From positions 285,490 through 349,489 of the forward strand of contig NZ_JADNYP010000003.1 of assembly GCF_015680705.1 (NCBI RefSeq): a stretch of DNA of 64,000 bases. The letters run 5' to 3'. The number at the start of each line of letters is the position of its first letter. Within the stretch, counting starts at the first letter, position 1. This stretch comes from Pseudomonas fulva. Lineage in GTDB: Bacteria; Pseudomonadota; Gammaproteobacteria; Pseudomonadales; Pseudomonadaceae. The position numbers and the translations under genes were made by a program. Below the pieces are notes generated by a model that had not been told where the DNA came from, searched no databases, and saw only the letters and a list, made by a program, of their open reading frames with translations. Of this stretch, positions 7,956 through 18,076 are shown in pieces.

Positions 7956-10727
7956 TCAAGGCGTGCGCAAGGCTCCCGCCTGCTGCTCGCGCTGGCGTGC
8001 CCAGTACTGAACCAATTCGCGCAGCTGCGACAATTCCACCGGTTTGGCCATGTGTCCATCCATCCCGGCCTGCTGGGCCCGCTCCTTGTGTTCCGAAAGG
8101 ATATGCGCGGTCAGGGCCACGACCGGCGTGCGCGGGCGATCCTGAGTCTGTTCCCAGGTGCGCAGCTGCTGGGTCGCGGAGAAACCGTCGAGAATCGGCA
8201 TCTCGCAATCCATCAGTACCAGGTCGTAGCGAGTGCGTTGCATCGCCTGCAAGGCTTCGGCCCCATTGCTGGCGGTGTCAGGCTCCAGGTTGAGCTTGCC
8301 GAGCATGCCACGGATCACCTTGGTCGAGATGCTGTTGTCCTCGGCCACCAGGATACGGAAGTCCGCCGGCAGGTCCTGCACGGGAGGGAGGGCGCCAGCA
8401 GGCACTGGCAGCAGCGGATCCTTGCTGCGCCGGGCCAGCTCCTCGGCAAGGGTGGTCTTGAGCGTGTAGCCGGCTACCGGCTTGGCCAGGATCCGCTTGA
8501 TCCCGGCATTGCGGGCGATGATCTTGCTCGGCGCGTTGCTGATGCCGGTGAGCATGATCACCAGGATGTCATGGTTCAGGCTCGGGTCTTCCTTGATCCG
8601 GGTGGCCAGTTGCATGCCGGTCATGCCCGGCATGTTCTGGTCGAGCAACACCACATCGAAGTAGTCGCGCAAGTGCGCCTTGGTGCGCAGCAAGGCCAGC
8701 GCCTCCTTGCCCGACGGCACGGCACTGACGCTCATGCCCCAGGCGCTGCACTGTTGGACCAGCACCTTGCGACAGGTGTCGTTGTCGTCGACGACCAGGG
8801 CGCGAGCCTCGCGCAGCGGCCCTTCCAGGTCGGCCGGCGGCTGCTCCAGCCGCTGTGGATCGAGCGGTAGGGTCAGCCACAAGGTATTGCCGGTGCCGAC
8901 GCTGCTCTTGATACCGAACTCGCCCTGCATCAGGCCGATCAGCTGCTTGGCGATCACCAGGCCAAGGTGGCCGCCGAGCTTGTCGCTCGAGAGAAAGTGT
9001 CGGCTGTGCAGTTCGGTCTGCAACAGGGCGTCGCGCTCGGCATCGGCCAGCGACTCGCCGCTGTCCTGCACGGCGATGCGCAGCCGCGGCATGTCGCTGC
9101 GCTGGTCGAGGGCAACCACCAGCAGGATCTCGCCTTCGCTGGTATTCTTCATCGCGTTGTCCAGCAAGCTCGACAGCGCCTGGCGCAGTCGCGTCGGGTC
9201 GCCGCTGATGACTCTCGGCACCTGTGGCTGGGTGAAGCTGATCAGCTCGATGTTCTGCTGCTCGGCCTTGGCGCGGAAGATGCTCAGGCAATCCTCGATC
9301 AAGGCATTGAGGTCGAACTGCACATCGTCCAGTTCGATCTGGCGGGATTCGAGCTTGGCGATGTCGAGGATCTCGTTGATCAGGGTCAGCAGCTCGTTGC
9401 CCGCGCTATGGATGGTCTGCACGTAATCGCGCTGCTTGACCGACAGCGGGGTGCCCAGCAGCAGTTCGGTCATTCCCAGCACGCCATTCATCGGCGTGCG
9501 GATCTCATGGCTGATCTTGGCCAGGAACTCGGCCTTGGCGTTGATTTCCGCATCGCTGGCGGCCAGGGCCCGGTTGGCGCGGATGCGCTCTTCGCTGATC
9601 TTGCGCAGGCGTTCGCCGACCGCCAAGTTCAGCAGCAGGCCGCTGAGTACCGTCAGCCCCATCAGGATGCACAGCAGCCAGGGGGTGGACGTACGGGTGA
9701 ACGCCAGCAGGGCGGGGAGCAGCACCAGGCCGCCGAGGTTGAACACCAGCAGCGCGGCGGTGAACATCCGGGCCGGTCTATAGCCCTTGTACTGCTGGTA
9801 GCCCGACACCAACAGCATGCTCAGGCTACCGGTGGCCAGCAAGGCGTAGGTCATCAGGTTCAGTGGCAAGGTGTCGACGAACAGCAGGATCAGCCCGCTG
9901 GTGCCTGCCATCAGGATCTCGGCCTGCAGCAGACGATTGAGTCGGGTCGATCGACACGGGGCGAAGAAGTGTTGGGTGAAGTACAGCCCGGCCATTCCCG
10001 CCAGGACCAGTGTCAGGTAGGCGGCAGTCGTCTGCGCGGTATGCCACAGATGCCACCATGGGCCACTGAGATTGAGCAGGATCAGGGCGCTGAGCAGCAT
10101 CAGCCCGTGGTACAGCGCCAGGGCCAGGCAGACACCGGCGCGCGAATAGAAAAAGCGGATCAGGTTGTGCGCGATCAGCATCAGCAACCCGCCGAACAGC
10201 AGGCCGAAGAGCAGCGGCTGGCGCTGGTCGGCTGCCGCCGCCGTGGCGGTTTCCAGGGAAATCGCCGGGCGCAGCTGATGTTCGGAAACCAGGCGCAGGT
10301 AGATATCCAGGACCCGGGTGCTGTTCGGCAAGGCCAGGACATGGTCGCTGCTGCGCAAGGCCGAGCTGTCGGCTTCGCTCGTGCGACCATGGTGCAGCTG
10401 CCGTACCACCCTGTCACCATCGAGCGCATACAGGTCCAGGTGGGACAGGTCGGGCGCGAAGATGCGTAACAGACGTTCCTGCTGCCCAGGTTGCATCCGA
10501 TAATGCAGCCAGAGCGCCTGGTCGGGCAGCCCGGCATCGAGGTTTTCCAGGCGCAGCGGGCTGAACTGGTTGCGGTAGCGATCGGAGCGTATGTCGCTGA
10601 GCTGCAGGTTGGCCTGCTCGTCGAGCAGGACCGACCAGCCCGCGCCCTGGCTGGCTGCGGCAGGCTGCAGGCAGAGCAGGGTCAGTGCACTGAAGATCAG
10701 GACAATGGCAATCCGAAGCCGACGCAC
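7956..10727 (-). CDS. retS: Hybrid sensor histidine kinase RetS
   Basis: RetS is an inner-membrane hybrid kinase that binds the sensor kinase GacS and blocks it, keeping RsmY/RsmZ low and so opposing biofilm and type VI secretion. Layout of the 923-residue protein: signal peptide (1-25), periplasmic 7TMR-DISMED2 sensor (about 30-170), seven-helix membrane domain (about 190-385), HisKA with H407 in KISHEIRTPMNG, HATPase, first receiver with D696 (LLDQNMPG), second receiver with D840 (LMDCEMP). This order and location beside purD match RetS of P. aeruginosa. The start is taken as GTG 10727, preceded by AAGGAAAGGA; the frame stays open upstream into purD but that part has no coding character. 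Confidence 0.9.
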   Translation of the reverse strand: MRRLRIAIVLIFSALTLLCLQPAAASQGAGWSVLLDEQANLQLSDIRSDRYRNQFSPLRLENLDAGLPDQALWLHYRMQPGQQERLLRIFAPDLSHLDLYALDGDRVVRQLHHGRTSEADSSALRSSDHVLALPNSTRVLDIYLRLVSEHQLRPAISLETATAAAADQRQPLLFGLLFGGLLMLIAHNLIRFFYSRAGVCLALALYHGLMLLSALILLNLSGPWWHLWHTAQTTAAYLTLVLAGMAGLYFTQHFFAPCRSTRLNRLLQAEILMAGTSGLILLFVDTLPLNLMTYALLATGSLSMLLVSGYQQYKGYRPARMFTAALLVFNLGGLVLLPALLAFTRTSTPWLLCILMGLTVLSGLLLNLAVGERLRKISEERIRANRALAASDAEINAKAEFLAKISHEIRTPMNGVLGMTELLLGTPLSVKQRDYVQTIHSAGNELLTLINEILDIAKLESRQIELDDVQFDLNALIEDCLSIFRAKAEQQNIELISFTQPQVPRVISGDPTRLRQALSSLLDNAMKNTSEGEILLVVALDQRSDMPRLRIAVQDSGESLADAERDALLQTELHSRHFLSSDKLGGHLGLVIAKQLIGLMQGEFGIKSSVGTGNTLWLTLPLDPQRLEQPPADLEGPLREARALVVDDNDTCRKVLVQQCSAWGMSVSAVPSGKEALALLRTKAHLRDYFDVVLLDQNMPGMTGMQLATRIKEDPSLNHDILVIMLTGISNAPSKIIARNAGIKRILAKPVAGYTLKTTLAEELARRSKDPLLPVPAGALPPVQDLPADFRILVAEDNSISTKVIRGMLGKLNLEPDTASNGAEALQAMQRTRYDLVLMDCEMPILDGFSATQQLRTWEQTQDRPRTPVVALTAHILSEHKERAQQAGMDGHMAKPVELSQLRELVQYWARQREQQAGALRTP

Positions 10728-10863
10728 GACGAGTTCCTTTCCTTGCTCGATGCTAGGCCCATCACTATGCGCGGCGCGCCAAGGCCAAGGCAAGGCCGCC
10801 GAGGGCCTGGGCGACGAGGCGAAAGGTCGGCTGCCGGCGGCGCGCCGATCTTCCACCCGGCGG

Positions 10864-12159
10864 TTATCGCAGGCTCTCACCACGCTCGCGGGCAATGGCC
10901 CGATAGCCGATGTCGGTGCGATGGAAGCTGCCGTCCCAGCTGACCTGCTCGGCCAGGCGATAGGCCTGCTGCTGGGCCTGGGCCACGGTATCGCCCAAGG
11001 CCGTGGCGCACAGTACGCGACCGCCGCTGGTGACCACCTGGCCATCCTTGAGGCTAGTGCCTGCATGGAAGACCTTGCCCTCGAGCTTGGCGGCCGCTTC
11101 CAGGCCGCCGATCACGGCGCCTTTGGCGTAGTCGCCGGGATAGCCGCCAGCGGCCATTACCACGCCCAGGCTCGGGCGCGGGTTCCACTGCGCCTCGACC
11201 TTGTCCAGGGCCTGGGCGAACGCGGCTTCGACCAGCAGGACCAGGCTCGACTCGAGGCGCAGCATGACCGGCTGGGTTTCAGGGTCGCCGAAGCGGCAGT
11301 TGAACTCGATGACCTTGGGGTTGCCGGCCTTGTCGATCATCAGCCCGGCATACAGGAAGCCGGTGTAGACGTTGCCTTCCTCGGCCATGCCACGCACGGT
11401 GGGCCAGATCACCTGGTCCATGACGCGCTGGTGGACATCGGGAGTGACCACCGGTGCCGGTGAGTAGGCGCCCATGCCGCCGGTGTTCGGGCCGCTGTCG
11501 CCGTCGCCGACGCGCTTGTGGTCCTGGCTGGTGGCCATCGGCAGGACGTTGTGCCCGTCGACCATGACGATGAAGCTGGCTTCCTCGCCATCGAGGAACT
11601 CCTCGATCACCACCCGCGAGCCGGCATCGCCGAAAGCATTGCCGGCCAGCATGTCGCGCACGGCCGCCTCGGCTTCTTCCAGGCTCATGGCGACGATCAC
11701 GCCCTTGCCTGCGGCCAGGCCGTCGGCCTTGATCACGATCGGTGCGCCTTTTTCCTTCAGGTAGGCCAGGGCCGGCTCGATCTCGGTGAAGTTTCGGTAG
11801 TCGGCGGTCGGGATCTGGTGACGGGCCAGGAAATCCTTGGTGAAGGCTTTCGAGCCTTCCAGCTGGGCCGCGCCCCTGGTTGGGCCGAAGCAGGCCAGGC
11901 CGCGACTGCGGAACAGGTCGACGACACCCGCGACCAGTGGCGCTTCAGGGCCGACGATGGTCATCTGGACGTTCTGCTCGGCGAAGTCGGCCAACTGCTC
12001 GAGGGCGGTCACGTCGATGGCGACGTTCTCGCACTTGGCTTCGGTGGCGGTGCCAGCGTTGCCCGGGGCGACGAAGACCTTCTCGACGCGCGGATCCTGG
12101 GCGACCTTCCAGGCCAAGGCGTGCTCGCGCCCACCACTGCCGATGATCAAGACTTTCAT
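10864..12159 (-). CDS. purD: Phosphoribosylamine-glycine ligase PurD
   Basis: PurD joins phosphoribosylamine to glycine with ATP, the second step of purine synthesis. The 431-residue ATP-grasp enzyme starts [16 protein letters not shown], has the ATP-binding stretch [16 protein letters not shown] and the catalytic block [10 protein letters not shown]. Start ATG 12159 has AAGGAGT upstream. purH lies 141 bp upstream on the same strand, so the two may be co-transcribed; retS follows 136 bp downstream. Confidence 0.97.
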   Translation of the reverse strand: MKVLIIGSGGREHALAWKVAQDPRVEKVFVAPGNAGTATEAKCENVAIDVTALEQLADFAEQNVQMTIVGPEAPLVAGVVDLFRSRGLACFGPTRGAAQLEGSKAFTKDFLARHQIPTADYRNFTEIEPALAYLKEKGAPIVIKADGLAAGKGVIVAMSLEEAEAAVRDMLAGNAFGDAGSRVVIEEFLDGEEASFIVMVDGHNVLPMATSQDHKRVGDGDSGPNTGGMGAYSPAPVVTPDVHQRVMDQVIWPTVRGMAEEGNVYTGFLYAGLMIDKAGNPKVIEFNCRFGDPETQPVMLRLESSLVLLVEAAFAQALDKVEAQWNPRPSLGVVMAAGGYPGDYAKGAVIGGLEAAAKLEGKVFHAGTSLKDGQVVTSGGRVLCATALGDTVAQAQQQAYRLAEQVSWDGSFHRTDIGYRAIARERGESLR

Positions 12160-12190
12160 TGAAGACTCCTTGGCGTGGGGGCGGGGCCAA

Positions 12191-12300
12191 AGCTTCGAGT
12201 TGCAAGCTAAAGCCGCGTTGCCGCTCCCACTTCTTTATCGTTCAGAAATGTTGTTCGCTGCAAGCAAGCGTCATGCGCAATGCCTGCAGCTTGCAGCCGA
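12191..12300. repeat. Degenerate AAGC-type inverted repeat in the purH-purD gap
   Basis: The 141-bp gap holds inward-facing copies of a short motif: TTGCAAGCT at 12200-12208 and AGCTTGCAG at 12288-12296, plus CTGCAAGCAAGCG near 12259. Intergenic blocks bounded by GCAAGC / GCTTGC motifs recur in this window (see 15447-15546). This may be a worn repeat element; no transposase is linked to it. Confidence 0.3.
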
Positions 12301-13908
12301 TCAGTGGCGGAAGTGACGCATGCCGGTGAACACCATCGCGATGCCGGCTTCGTCGGCCGCGGCGATCACTTCGGCGTCGCGCATCGAGCCGCCTGGCTGG
12401 ATCACCGCGCTGATGCCGACCTTGGCGGCATTGTCGATGCCGTCGCGGAACGGGAAGAACGCATCCGAGGCCATGACCGCGCCCTGCACCTGCAAGCCGG
12501 CGTGCTCGGCCTTGATCGCGGCGATGCGCGCGGAGTTGACCCGGCTCATCTGGCCGGCGCCGACGCCGATGGTCTGGCGGTTCTTGGCGTACACGATGGC
12601 GTTGGACTTGACGAACTTGGCGACTTTCCAGGCGAACACCAGGTCATGGATCTCCTGCTCGGTCGGGGCGCGCCTGGTGACGATCTTCAGGTCATCGGCA
12701 GTGATCATGGCGATATCGCGGCTCTGTACCAGCAGGCCGCCGTTGACGCGCTTGAAGTCCCAGCCGGTGGCGCGCTCGGCTGGCCACTGGCCGCATTCGA
12801 GCAGACGCACGTTCTGCTTGGCGGCCACTACGTCGCGGGCAGCCTGGGAGATCTTCGGCGCGATGATCACTTCGACGAACTGGCGCTCGACGATGGCCTT
12901 GGCGGTTTCGCCATCGAGCTCGCGGTTGAAGGCGATGATGCCGCCGAAAGCCGACTCGGTATCGGTGGCGTAGGCCAGGTCATAGGCCTTGCGGATGCCA
13001 CCTTCGTCTTCAGGCACGACCGCCACGCCGCAGGGGTTGGCATGCTTGACGATCACGCAGGCGGGCTTGACGAAGCTCTTGACGCATTCCAGCGCGGCGT
13101 CGGTATCGGCCACGTTGTTGAACGACAGCTCCTTGCCTTGCAGTTGCACGGCGGTGGAAATGCTGGCCTCGCCCTTGCCGGCCTCGACATAGAACGCCGC
13201 GCTCTGGTGCGGGTTCTCGCCGTAGCGCATTTCCTGGGCCTTGACGAACTGGGTGTTGAAGGTGCGCGGGAACTCACCGCGCGCTTCGGTACCCAGAGTG
13301 TCGCGGCTCTGGTCGATGGTGCCCATGTAGTTGGCGATCATGCCGTCGTAGGCGGCGGTGTGCTCGAATGCCTTGAGCATCAGGTCGAAGCGTTGGGCAT
13401 AGGTCAGGCCGCCAGCCTTGAGGCCTTCGAGCACGCCGGCGTAGTCGCTGGCGTTGACCACGATGGCCACGTCCTTGTGGTTCTTGGCCGCCGAGCGGAC
13501 CATGGTCGGGCCACCGATGTCGATGTTCTCGATCGCGGTAGGCAGGTCGCAGCCTGGCTTGGCGATGGTGGCTTCGAACGGGTACAGGTTGACCGCGACC
13601 AGGTCGATCGGCTTGATGCCGTGCTCGGCCATGATGGCGTCATCGAGGCCGCGACGGCCGAGAATGCCGCCGTGGATCTTCGGGTGCAGGGTCTTGACCC
13701 GGCCATCCATCATTTCGGCAAAGCCGGTGTAATCGGCCACTTCCACCGCGTCCACACCATTGTCCTTGAGCAGCTTGTAGGTACCGCCGGTGGACAGGAT
13801 CTCGACGCCGAGCTGTTGCAGCTCACGGGCGAACTCGAGGATACCGGTCTTGTCGGAGACGCTGATCAGGGCGCGGCGGATCGGCAGGCGGGTAGTCTGG
13901 TCGGTCAT
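12301..13908 (-). CDS. purH: Bifunctional AICAR formyltransferase / IMP cyclohydrolase PurH
   Basis: PurH performs the last two steps to IMP: formylation of AICAR and ring closure. The 535-residue protein has the MGS-like cyclohydrolase domain first ([13 protein letters not shown], then [15 protein letters not shown]) and the transformylase domain after about residue 200, with the catalytic [10 protein letters not shown] motif. ATG 13908 fits the family start ([14 protein letters not shown]); an ATG four codons upstream has no ribosome-binding site. Confidence 0.97.
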   Translation of the reverse strand: MTDQTTRLPIRRALISVSDKTGILEFARELQQLGVEILSTGGTYKLLKDNGVDAVEVADYTGFAEMMDGRVKTLHPKIHGGILGRRGLDDAIMAEHGIKPIDLVAVNLYPFEATIAKPGCDLPTAIENIDIGGPTMVRSAAKNHKDVAIVVNASDYAGVLEGLKAGGLTYAQRFDLMLKAFEHTAAYDGMIANYMGTIDQSRDTLGTEARGEFPRTFNTQFVKAQEMRYGENPHQSAAFYVEAGKGEASISTAVQLQGKELSFNNVADTDAALECVKSFVKPACVIVKHANPCGVAVVPEDEGGIRKAYDLAYATDTESAFGGIIAFNRELDGETAKAIVERQFVEVIIAPKISQAARDVVAAKQNVRLLECGQWPAERATGWDFKRVNGGLLVQSRDIAMITADDLKIVTRRAPTEQEIHDLVFAWKVAKFVKSNAIVYAKNRQTIGVGAGQMSRVNSARIAAIKAEHAGLQVQGAVMASDAFFPFRDGIDNAAKVGISAVIQPGGSMRDAEVIAAADEAGIAMVFTGMRHFRH

Positions 13909-13937
13909 TTCGGATTCCATAACGCGGTGGAGTCAGC

Positions 13938-13970
13938 AAAAAAGGCGAGCTCGTCGAGGAGTCGCCTTTT
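13938..13970 (-). terminator. Rho-independent terminator after fis
   Basis: A 9-bp perfect stem, AAAAGGCGA paired with TCGCCTTTT, 13-nt loop, ending in a T-run on the minus strand (TTTTTT at 13943-13938). It lies 17 bp past the fis stop and before purH, so it should end the prmA/dusB-fis transcript. Confidence 0.8.
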
Positions 13971-13987
13971 CTGGTTGGGATTGTGGC

Positions 13988-14308
13988 TTACAGCAGATCG
14001 TACTGTTTCAGCTTCTTGCGCAGAGTGCCTCGATTCAGCCCGAGCATCTCGCTGGCCTTGGTCTGGTTGCCCTTGACGTAGTTCATCACGCTTTCGAGCA
14101 AGGGCGCCTCCACTTCGGAAAGCACCAGGTTGTATACGTCCGTGACGGTCGCGCCTTCGAGATGGGCGAAGTAGTTGTGCAGCGCCTTCTCGACACTGCC
14201 ACGAAGGGTCTGACCCTCTTCGCTCGGCGTGTTGAGGTGCTGTTTGAGGTTGACGTTGTCGCTCACGGGCGTTGTTCCACTCACTAAAGTCTCGGTCATC
14301 ATCGTCAT
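13988..14308 (-). CDS. fis: DNA-binding protein Fis
   Basis: Fis is a nucleoid-associated homodimer that bends DNA and activates rRNA and tRNA promoters during rapid growth. The 106-residue protein has the longer N-terminus usual in Pseudomonas and ends with the conserved helix-turn-helix [20 protein letters not shown] followed by KQYDLL. Its start overlaps the dusB stop by 4 bp, reproducing the classic dusB-fis operon. A T-rich terminator follows it directly. Confidence 0.97.
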   Translation of the reverse strand: MTMMTETLVSGTTPVSDNVNLKQHLNTPSEEGQTLRGSVEKALHNYFAHLEGATVTDVYNLVLSEVEAPLLESVMNYVKGNQTKASEMLGLNRGTLRKKLKQYDLL

Positions 14309-15318
14309 GCGGCCACCCCTTGTCCGTCCCCTGTCTCAAGGCTCTGTCGACGTTCGCGGAAGAACTGGCGAACGTTGGCGCACTGCGCTTGCGTATCTTC
14401 CAAAGCGTTGAATTGCTGGCGGAACTCCTTCCCGCCCGGTCGTGTTGCCAGGTACCAGCCCACATGCTTGCGGGCGATGCGCACGCCCATCACCTCGCCG
14501 TAGAAGGCGTGCAGCGCGGCAAGGTGTTCCAGCAGAATGCGCTCCACTTCGTCCAGGCCAGGCTCCGGCAGGCATTGACCGGTGCGCAGGTAGTGCTCGA
14601 CCTCGCGAAAGATCCACGGTCGACCTTGCGCCGCGCGCCCGATCAACAGCCCGTCGGCGCCAGTCGCCTCGAGCACGGCGCGAGCCTTGTCTGGCGAAGT
14701 GATATCGCCATTGGCGAACACCGGGATCGACACGGCCTGCTTGATCGCGGCGATGGTGTCGTACTCGGCTTCGCCGGTATACAGGTCGGCGCGCGTCCGG
14801 CCATGCACCGCCAGTGCCTGTATGCCCGCCTGTTCGGCGATTTTCGCCACCGTCAGGCCATTCTTGTTCGCCCGGTCCCAGCCGGTGCGGATCTTCAGGG
14901 TCACCGGGACCTCGACCGCGTCGACCACCGCCCGCAGGATCTGCTCGACCAGTGCCTCATCTCTCAATAAAGCAGAGCCTGCCGCCTTGTTGCAGACTTT
15001 TTTCGCCGGACAGCCCATGTTGATATCGATGATCTGCGCACCGGCTTGCACGTTGGCCCGGGCGGCAGCGGCCAGCATCTGCGCGTCGCCTCCGGCGATC
15101 TGCACCGAGCGGGGCTCCGGATCATCCTCATGGATGCGTCGCAGGCGCGACTTGCGGCTGTCCCACAGGCTCAGGTCGCTGGTGACCATTTCCGACACCA
15201 CCATGCCCGCGCCAAGGCGCTGGCAAAGCGTACGGAAAGGCTGGTCCGTGACCCCGGCCATGGGCGCGAGGATCAGGTTGTTGCGTAGTGTATAAGGGCC
15301 GATGCGTACCGCCGACAT
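14305..15318 (-). CDS. dusB: tRNA-dihydrouridine synthase B DusB
   Basis: DusB is an FMN enzyme that reduces a specific uridine of tRNA to dihydrouridine. The TIM-barrel N-terminus carries [13 protein letters not shown], and the active-site cysteine lies in [16 protein letters not shown]. The 337-residue length is typical. ATG 15318 has AGGGA seven bases upstream; the open frame continues 47 codons further but without coding character. Operon partner of fis. Confidence 0.96.
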   Translation of the reverse strand: MSAVRIGPYTLRNNLILAPMAGVTDQPFRTLCQRLGAGMVVSEMVTSDLSLWDSRKSRLRRIHEDDPEPRSVQIAGGDAQMLAAAARANVQAGAQIIDINMGCPAKKVCNKAAGSALLRDEALVEQILRAVVDAVEVPVTLKIRTGWDRANKNGLTVAKIAEQAGIQALAVHGRTRADLYTGEAEYDTIAAIKQAVSIPVFANGDITSPDKARAVLEATGADGLLIGRAAQGRPWIFREVEHYLRTGQCLPEPGLDEVERILLEHLAALHAFYGEVMGVRIARKHVGWYLATRPGGKEFRQQFNALEDTQAQCANVRQFFRERRQSLETGDGQGVAA

Positions 15319-15446
15319 AGGTGTTCCCTGTTGTGGGGCCGAATCATTGGGAGTTCGAAAAAGGGTTGGCATGATACCCGCTCTCGATGACTGGATAAAG
15401 ATGGGGCTGGATAAAAACTGAACAGCGGTAGGTCGTGAACGGCAAC

Positions 15447-15546
15447 CCGCAAGCGGCAAGCAGTTGCGTAGCGATATCGCTGGAGCGCAAGCGTTCCTGC
15501 TTGGCAGGAAAGTGACAGGCGTCAGGGCGCTCGCTTGTGGCTTGTG
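15447..15546. repeat. Element flanked by inverted CAAGC motifs between DUF3426 gene and dusB
   Basis: In the 232-bp gap (15319-15550) a tandem CGCAAGCGGCAAGC (from 15449) faces CGCTTGTGGCTTGTG (15532-15546), with GGAGCGCAAGCG and GCTTGGCAGG between. The two ends are roughly complementary, giving a ~100-bp element resembling the one at 12191-12300. The rest of the gap is the 5' leader of dusB. Nature unknown. Confidence 0.3.
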
Positions 15547-15550
15547 TTCC

Positions 15551-16861
15551 CTACTCCGGGGAGCGGAAGCTCAGGCTGTAGTTCACGGCCTTGGGGCCGG
15601 GGTCGAGGATGTCCAGGGCGATGTGGATCGGCGTCTGGCTCGGCATGTCCCCGCGTCCGGCCAGCTCGCCGCTGAGGTACTCGCTGGGCTTGAAGCGGCG
15701 ACTGGCGATCAGCTGGCCGTTGAGATCGGCGAAGCGCAGCTCGAGCAGGGGGAACGGCTGGGGGAACGAGGCGCGGTTGTAGATGATCGCATCGACGATC
15801 AGCGCGCCTTTGAAGTCGGGGTGGCTACGAACCACCAGATTGCTGCTTCGGATGCGCGAGATATCGACCCGGGTCGGTACCTCGCAGCCCAGACTCGGGC
15901 AGAGGCTCTGGAACCAGGGGCGGTACTGGTCCTGGCGCGCCAGCTCGTCGAAGTGATACCAGACGTACTGCAGCAGCAACGTGGCGGTCGCCAGCAGGAC
16001 CAGCAGGCCCCACAGCAGGCGCTTGCGCCAGTTGGGCGCGGGCTTTTGCCAATCGAGTTGCAGCGGGTCGTCGACCACGCCGATCAGCGGCTCCTTGCGC
16101 GGCCTGGCGGCGGGCGCGCCTAGCCCCGGCTCGATCCGGTCGTGCCCGATCTGCTCCGGTCGGTCGAGTGGCGCGTGCTGGTCCGGCATGGCCGTGGCCA
16201 TGGAGTCACTGGACGAGGAACGGCTGGCATGTTCGTCGAGCGCCATGTCGAGGCTCAGGGTCGGCTCGGTCCGTTCGGCCGGCGGCAGGTGTGGCGCATC
16301 GGGGCTGGCCGGATCGGCGAACGACAGCGAAGGCGGTTGCACCTCGCTGTCTTCGATGGCCGTGCCGAACGGGCGTCCATCGTGATCATCCGTGGTATCG
16401 TCGCGCCGGGCATGCAGGCTGGCGTGGTTAGGGTGACTGTCTCCCGGCGCGGGGACGCCGCGTCGCTCGAGGCGCGCCAGCTCCTGGTCGAGATCCACTT
16501 CGTCCAGCGGGTTGCCCGCCATTGCCCAGTCCTCCGCACTCGCAGCAGGCGCATTGCCAGCTGACATCGGTGCCGCGGATACCATCGTCGCCGGCACGCC
16601 AGCCTGCTCCCCGAGCGATGGCCCGTCGACTCGCTCGGTCGGGCGGGTTGCAGGCGTCGTGTCCGGTTGCGCCCCGGCGGTTTCTTCCGCAGATAGCTGG
16701 CCGGTTTCGGCGCGGTGCCGCTCCAGCAGCTGCCGGGCGGCATTGAATACCTGCAGGCAGGAACCGCAGCGCACCACGCCCCGAGCCAGACTCAACTGGT
16801 GATGGGTGACGCGGAAGCGGGTCTGGCAATGTGGGCACTGGGTGACGAAACTGTCGCTCAT
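15551..16861 (-). CDS. DUF3426 zinc-ribbon membrane protein
   Basis: The 436-residue protein begins MSDSFVTQCPHCQTRFRVTH and has C-x2-C ... C-x2-C zinc-ribbon cysteines (CPHC, CGSC) in the first 45 residues. A long, low-complexity acidic and proline-rich linker follows (about 50-285), then one membrane helix (KRLLWGLLVLLATATLLLQ, about 290-310) and a C-terminal DUF3426 domain that should lie in the periplasm. Function is not known. It starts 28 bp after prmA and precedes dusB-fis, an arrangement seen across pseudomonads, which suggests shared control with translation-related genes. ATG 16861 is chosen by the zinc ribbon at the N-terminus. Confidence 0.85.
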   Translation of the reverse strand: MSDSFVTQCPHCQTRFRVTHHQLSLARGVVRCGSCLQVFNAARQLLERHRAETGQLSAEETAGAQPDTTPATRPTERVDGPSLGEQAGVPATMVSAAPMSAGNAPAASAEDWAMAGNPLDEVDLDQELARLERRGVPAPGDSHPNHASLHARRDDTTDDHDGRPFGTAIEDSEVQPPSLSFADPASPDAPHLPPAERTEPTLSLDMALDEHASRSSSSDSMATAMPDQHAPLDRPEQIGHDRIEPGLGAPAARPRKEPLIGVVDDPLQLDWQKPAPNWRKRLLWGLLVLLATATLLLQYVWYHFDELARQDQYRPWFQSLCPSLGCEVPTRVDISRIRSSNLVVRSHPDFKGALIVDAIIYNRASFPQPFPLLELRFADLNGQLIASRRFKPSEYLSGELAGRGDMPSQTPIHIALDILDPGPKAVNYSLSFRSPE

Positions 16862-16889
16862 GCGCTGGGTCCGTGGGGGCTGCTGGGGT

Positions 16890-17783
16890 TTATGCCTGGG
16901 CTGCCGGGCGGCGGCGACCGCTGATGCGCACCCAGCCGTCGCGCTCGGCGATCGGATCCAGTTCGAAGTCCGCGGCGTAGGCAGCTGCCACTTCGGCGCC
17001 CTGTTCGGCGAGGATGCCCGACAGGGCCAGCAAGCCGCCCGGGCGGACCAGGCCCGACAGTTGTGCCGCCAGGGACACCAATGGCCCGGCGAGAATGTTG
17101 GCGACCAGCACGTCGGCCTGCATCGGCGGCATCTGCTCGGGCAGGTACAGCGCCAGGCGCTCTGCGGCCAGACCATTGCGCCCGGCATTGTCGCGCGAGG
17201 CTTCGAGGGCCTGGACGTCGATGTCGGTACCTACCGCCTCACGTGCGCCAAGCAGCAGGGCGGCAATGGCGAGGATTCCCGAGCCGCAGCCGAAATCCAG
17301 CACTTGGGTACCTTCGAGCTGCTGGCCGTCGAGCCACTCCAGGCACAGGGCCGTGGTCGGATGGGTGCCGGTGCCGAACGCCAGTCCCGGGTCGAGCAGC
17401 AGGTTGACCGCCTGGGCATCCGGTGCCTGGTGCCAGCTCGGCACGATCCACAGACGCTGGCCGAAGCGCATGGGCTGGAAGTTGTCCATCCAGCTGCGCT
17501 CCCAGTCCTGGTCCTCGATCAATTCGGCCTGGTGCTCGGGCAGCTCGGCATCGGTAAGCAGGCGCAGATGGGCGAAGATCGCCTCGGCCTGGGCATCGGC
17601 CTCGAACAGCGCGAGCAGGTGGGTATGGCTCCACAGCGGCGTGGTATTGAGGTCCGGTTCGAAAATCGGCTGGTCTTCGGCATCCATGAAGGTCACCGAG
17701 ACAGCGCCCACTTCGAGCAGGGCATCTTCGTAGGTTTCGGCTTGTTCCGGGCTGATGGCCAGGCGTACTTGCAGCCAGGGCAT
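16890..17783 (-). CDS. prmA: Ribosomal protein L11 methyltransferase PrmA
   Basis: PrmA uses S-adenosylmethionine to trimethylate several amino groups of ribosomal protein L11. The 297-residue protein has the N-terminal substrate domain ([16 protein letters not shown]), then the catalytic domain with [13 protein letters not shown], the SAM motif [13 protein letters not shown] and VANILAGPL. First gene of the prmA-DUF3426-dusB-fis run. Confidence 0.96.
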   Translation of the reverse strand: MPWLQVRLAISPEQAETYEDALLEVGAVSVTFMDAEDQPIFEPDLNTTPLWSHTHLLALFEADAQAEAIFAHLRLLTDAELPEHQAELIEDQDWERSWMDNFQPMRFGQRLWIVPSWHQAPDAQAVNLLLDPGLAFGTGTHPTTALCLEWLDGQQLEGTQVLDFGCGSGILAIAALLLGAREAVGTDIDVQALEASRDNAGRNGLAAERLALYLPEQMPPMQADVLVANILAGPLVSLAAQLSGLVRPGGLLALSGILAEQGAEVAAAYAADFELDPIAERDGWVRISGRRRPAAQA

Positions 17784-18035
17784 GGCGGGTACCTATGATA
17801 AATCGACAGGGGCAGCCCGAGGCTGCCGGAGGGTGGCAGTTTACTTGAGTGCGCGAGGTTTGTGCAGGACGCTTGGCGGGACAGGCCGCTGCGCCGCGAT
17901 CGGGCCCGCAGGGGCCGTAAACCAGGCCACGCCATGGAACTGCCAGGTCACGATACCGAACCTACGGTCTCCGCGGGTCCGGTCGCGGCACCAGGGCCGC
18001 ACAACCTGCACCACCTGGAAACAGGCTCCATGAAA

Positions 18036-18058
18036 AACCCCGACACGAGGTCGGGGTT
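18036..18058 (-). terminator. Rho-independent terminator after accC
   Basis: Perfect 9-bp stem AACCCCGAC / GTCGGGGTT with a 5-nt loop; the minus strand continues into TTTTT. It lies 18 bp beyond the accC stop. The remaining part of the 293-bp gap up to prmA (18059-17784) shows no gene and presumably holds the prmA promoter. Confidence 0.85.
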
Positions 18059-18076
18059 CTCTGTTTCACGCCAGGA

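Noticed and set aside
10728..11066. Longer RetS start inside purD
   Set aside because: The extra 113 codons overlap purD and read as an Arg/Pro/Ala-rich shadow; GTG 10727 has a strong ribosome-binding site and begins a signal peptide.
12280..14076. 598-codon plus-strand frame opposite purH
   Set aside because: Rich in His, Asp, Gly and Val from antisense reading of a conserved gene; purH is unmistakable.
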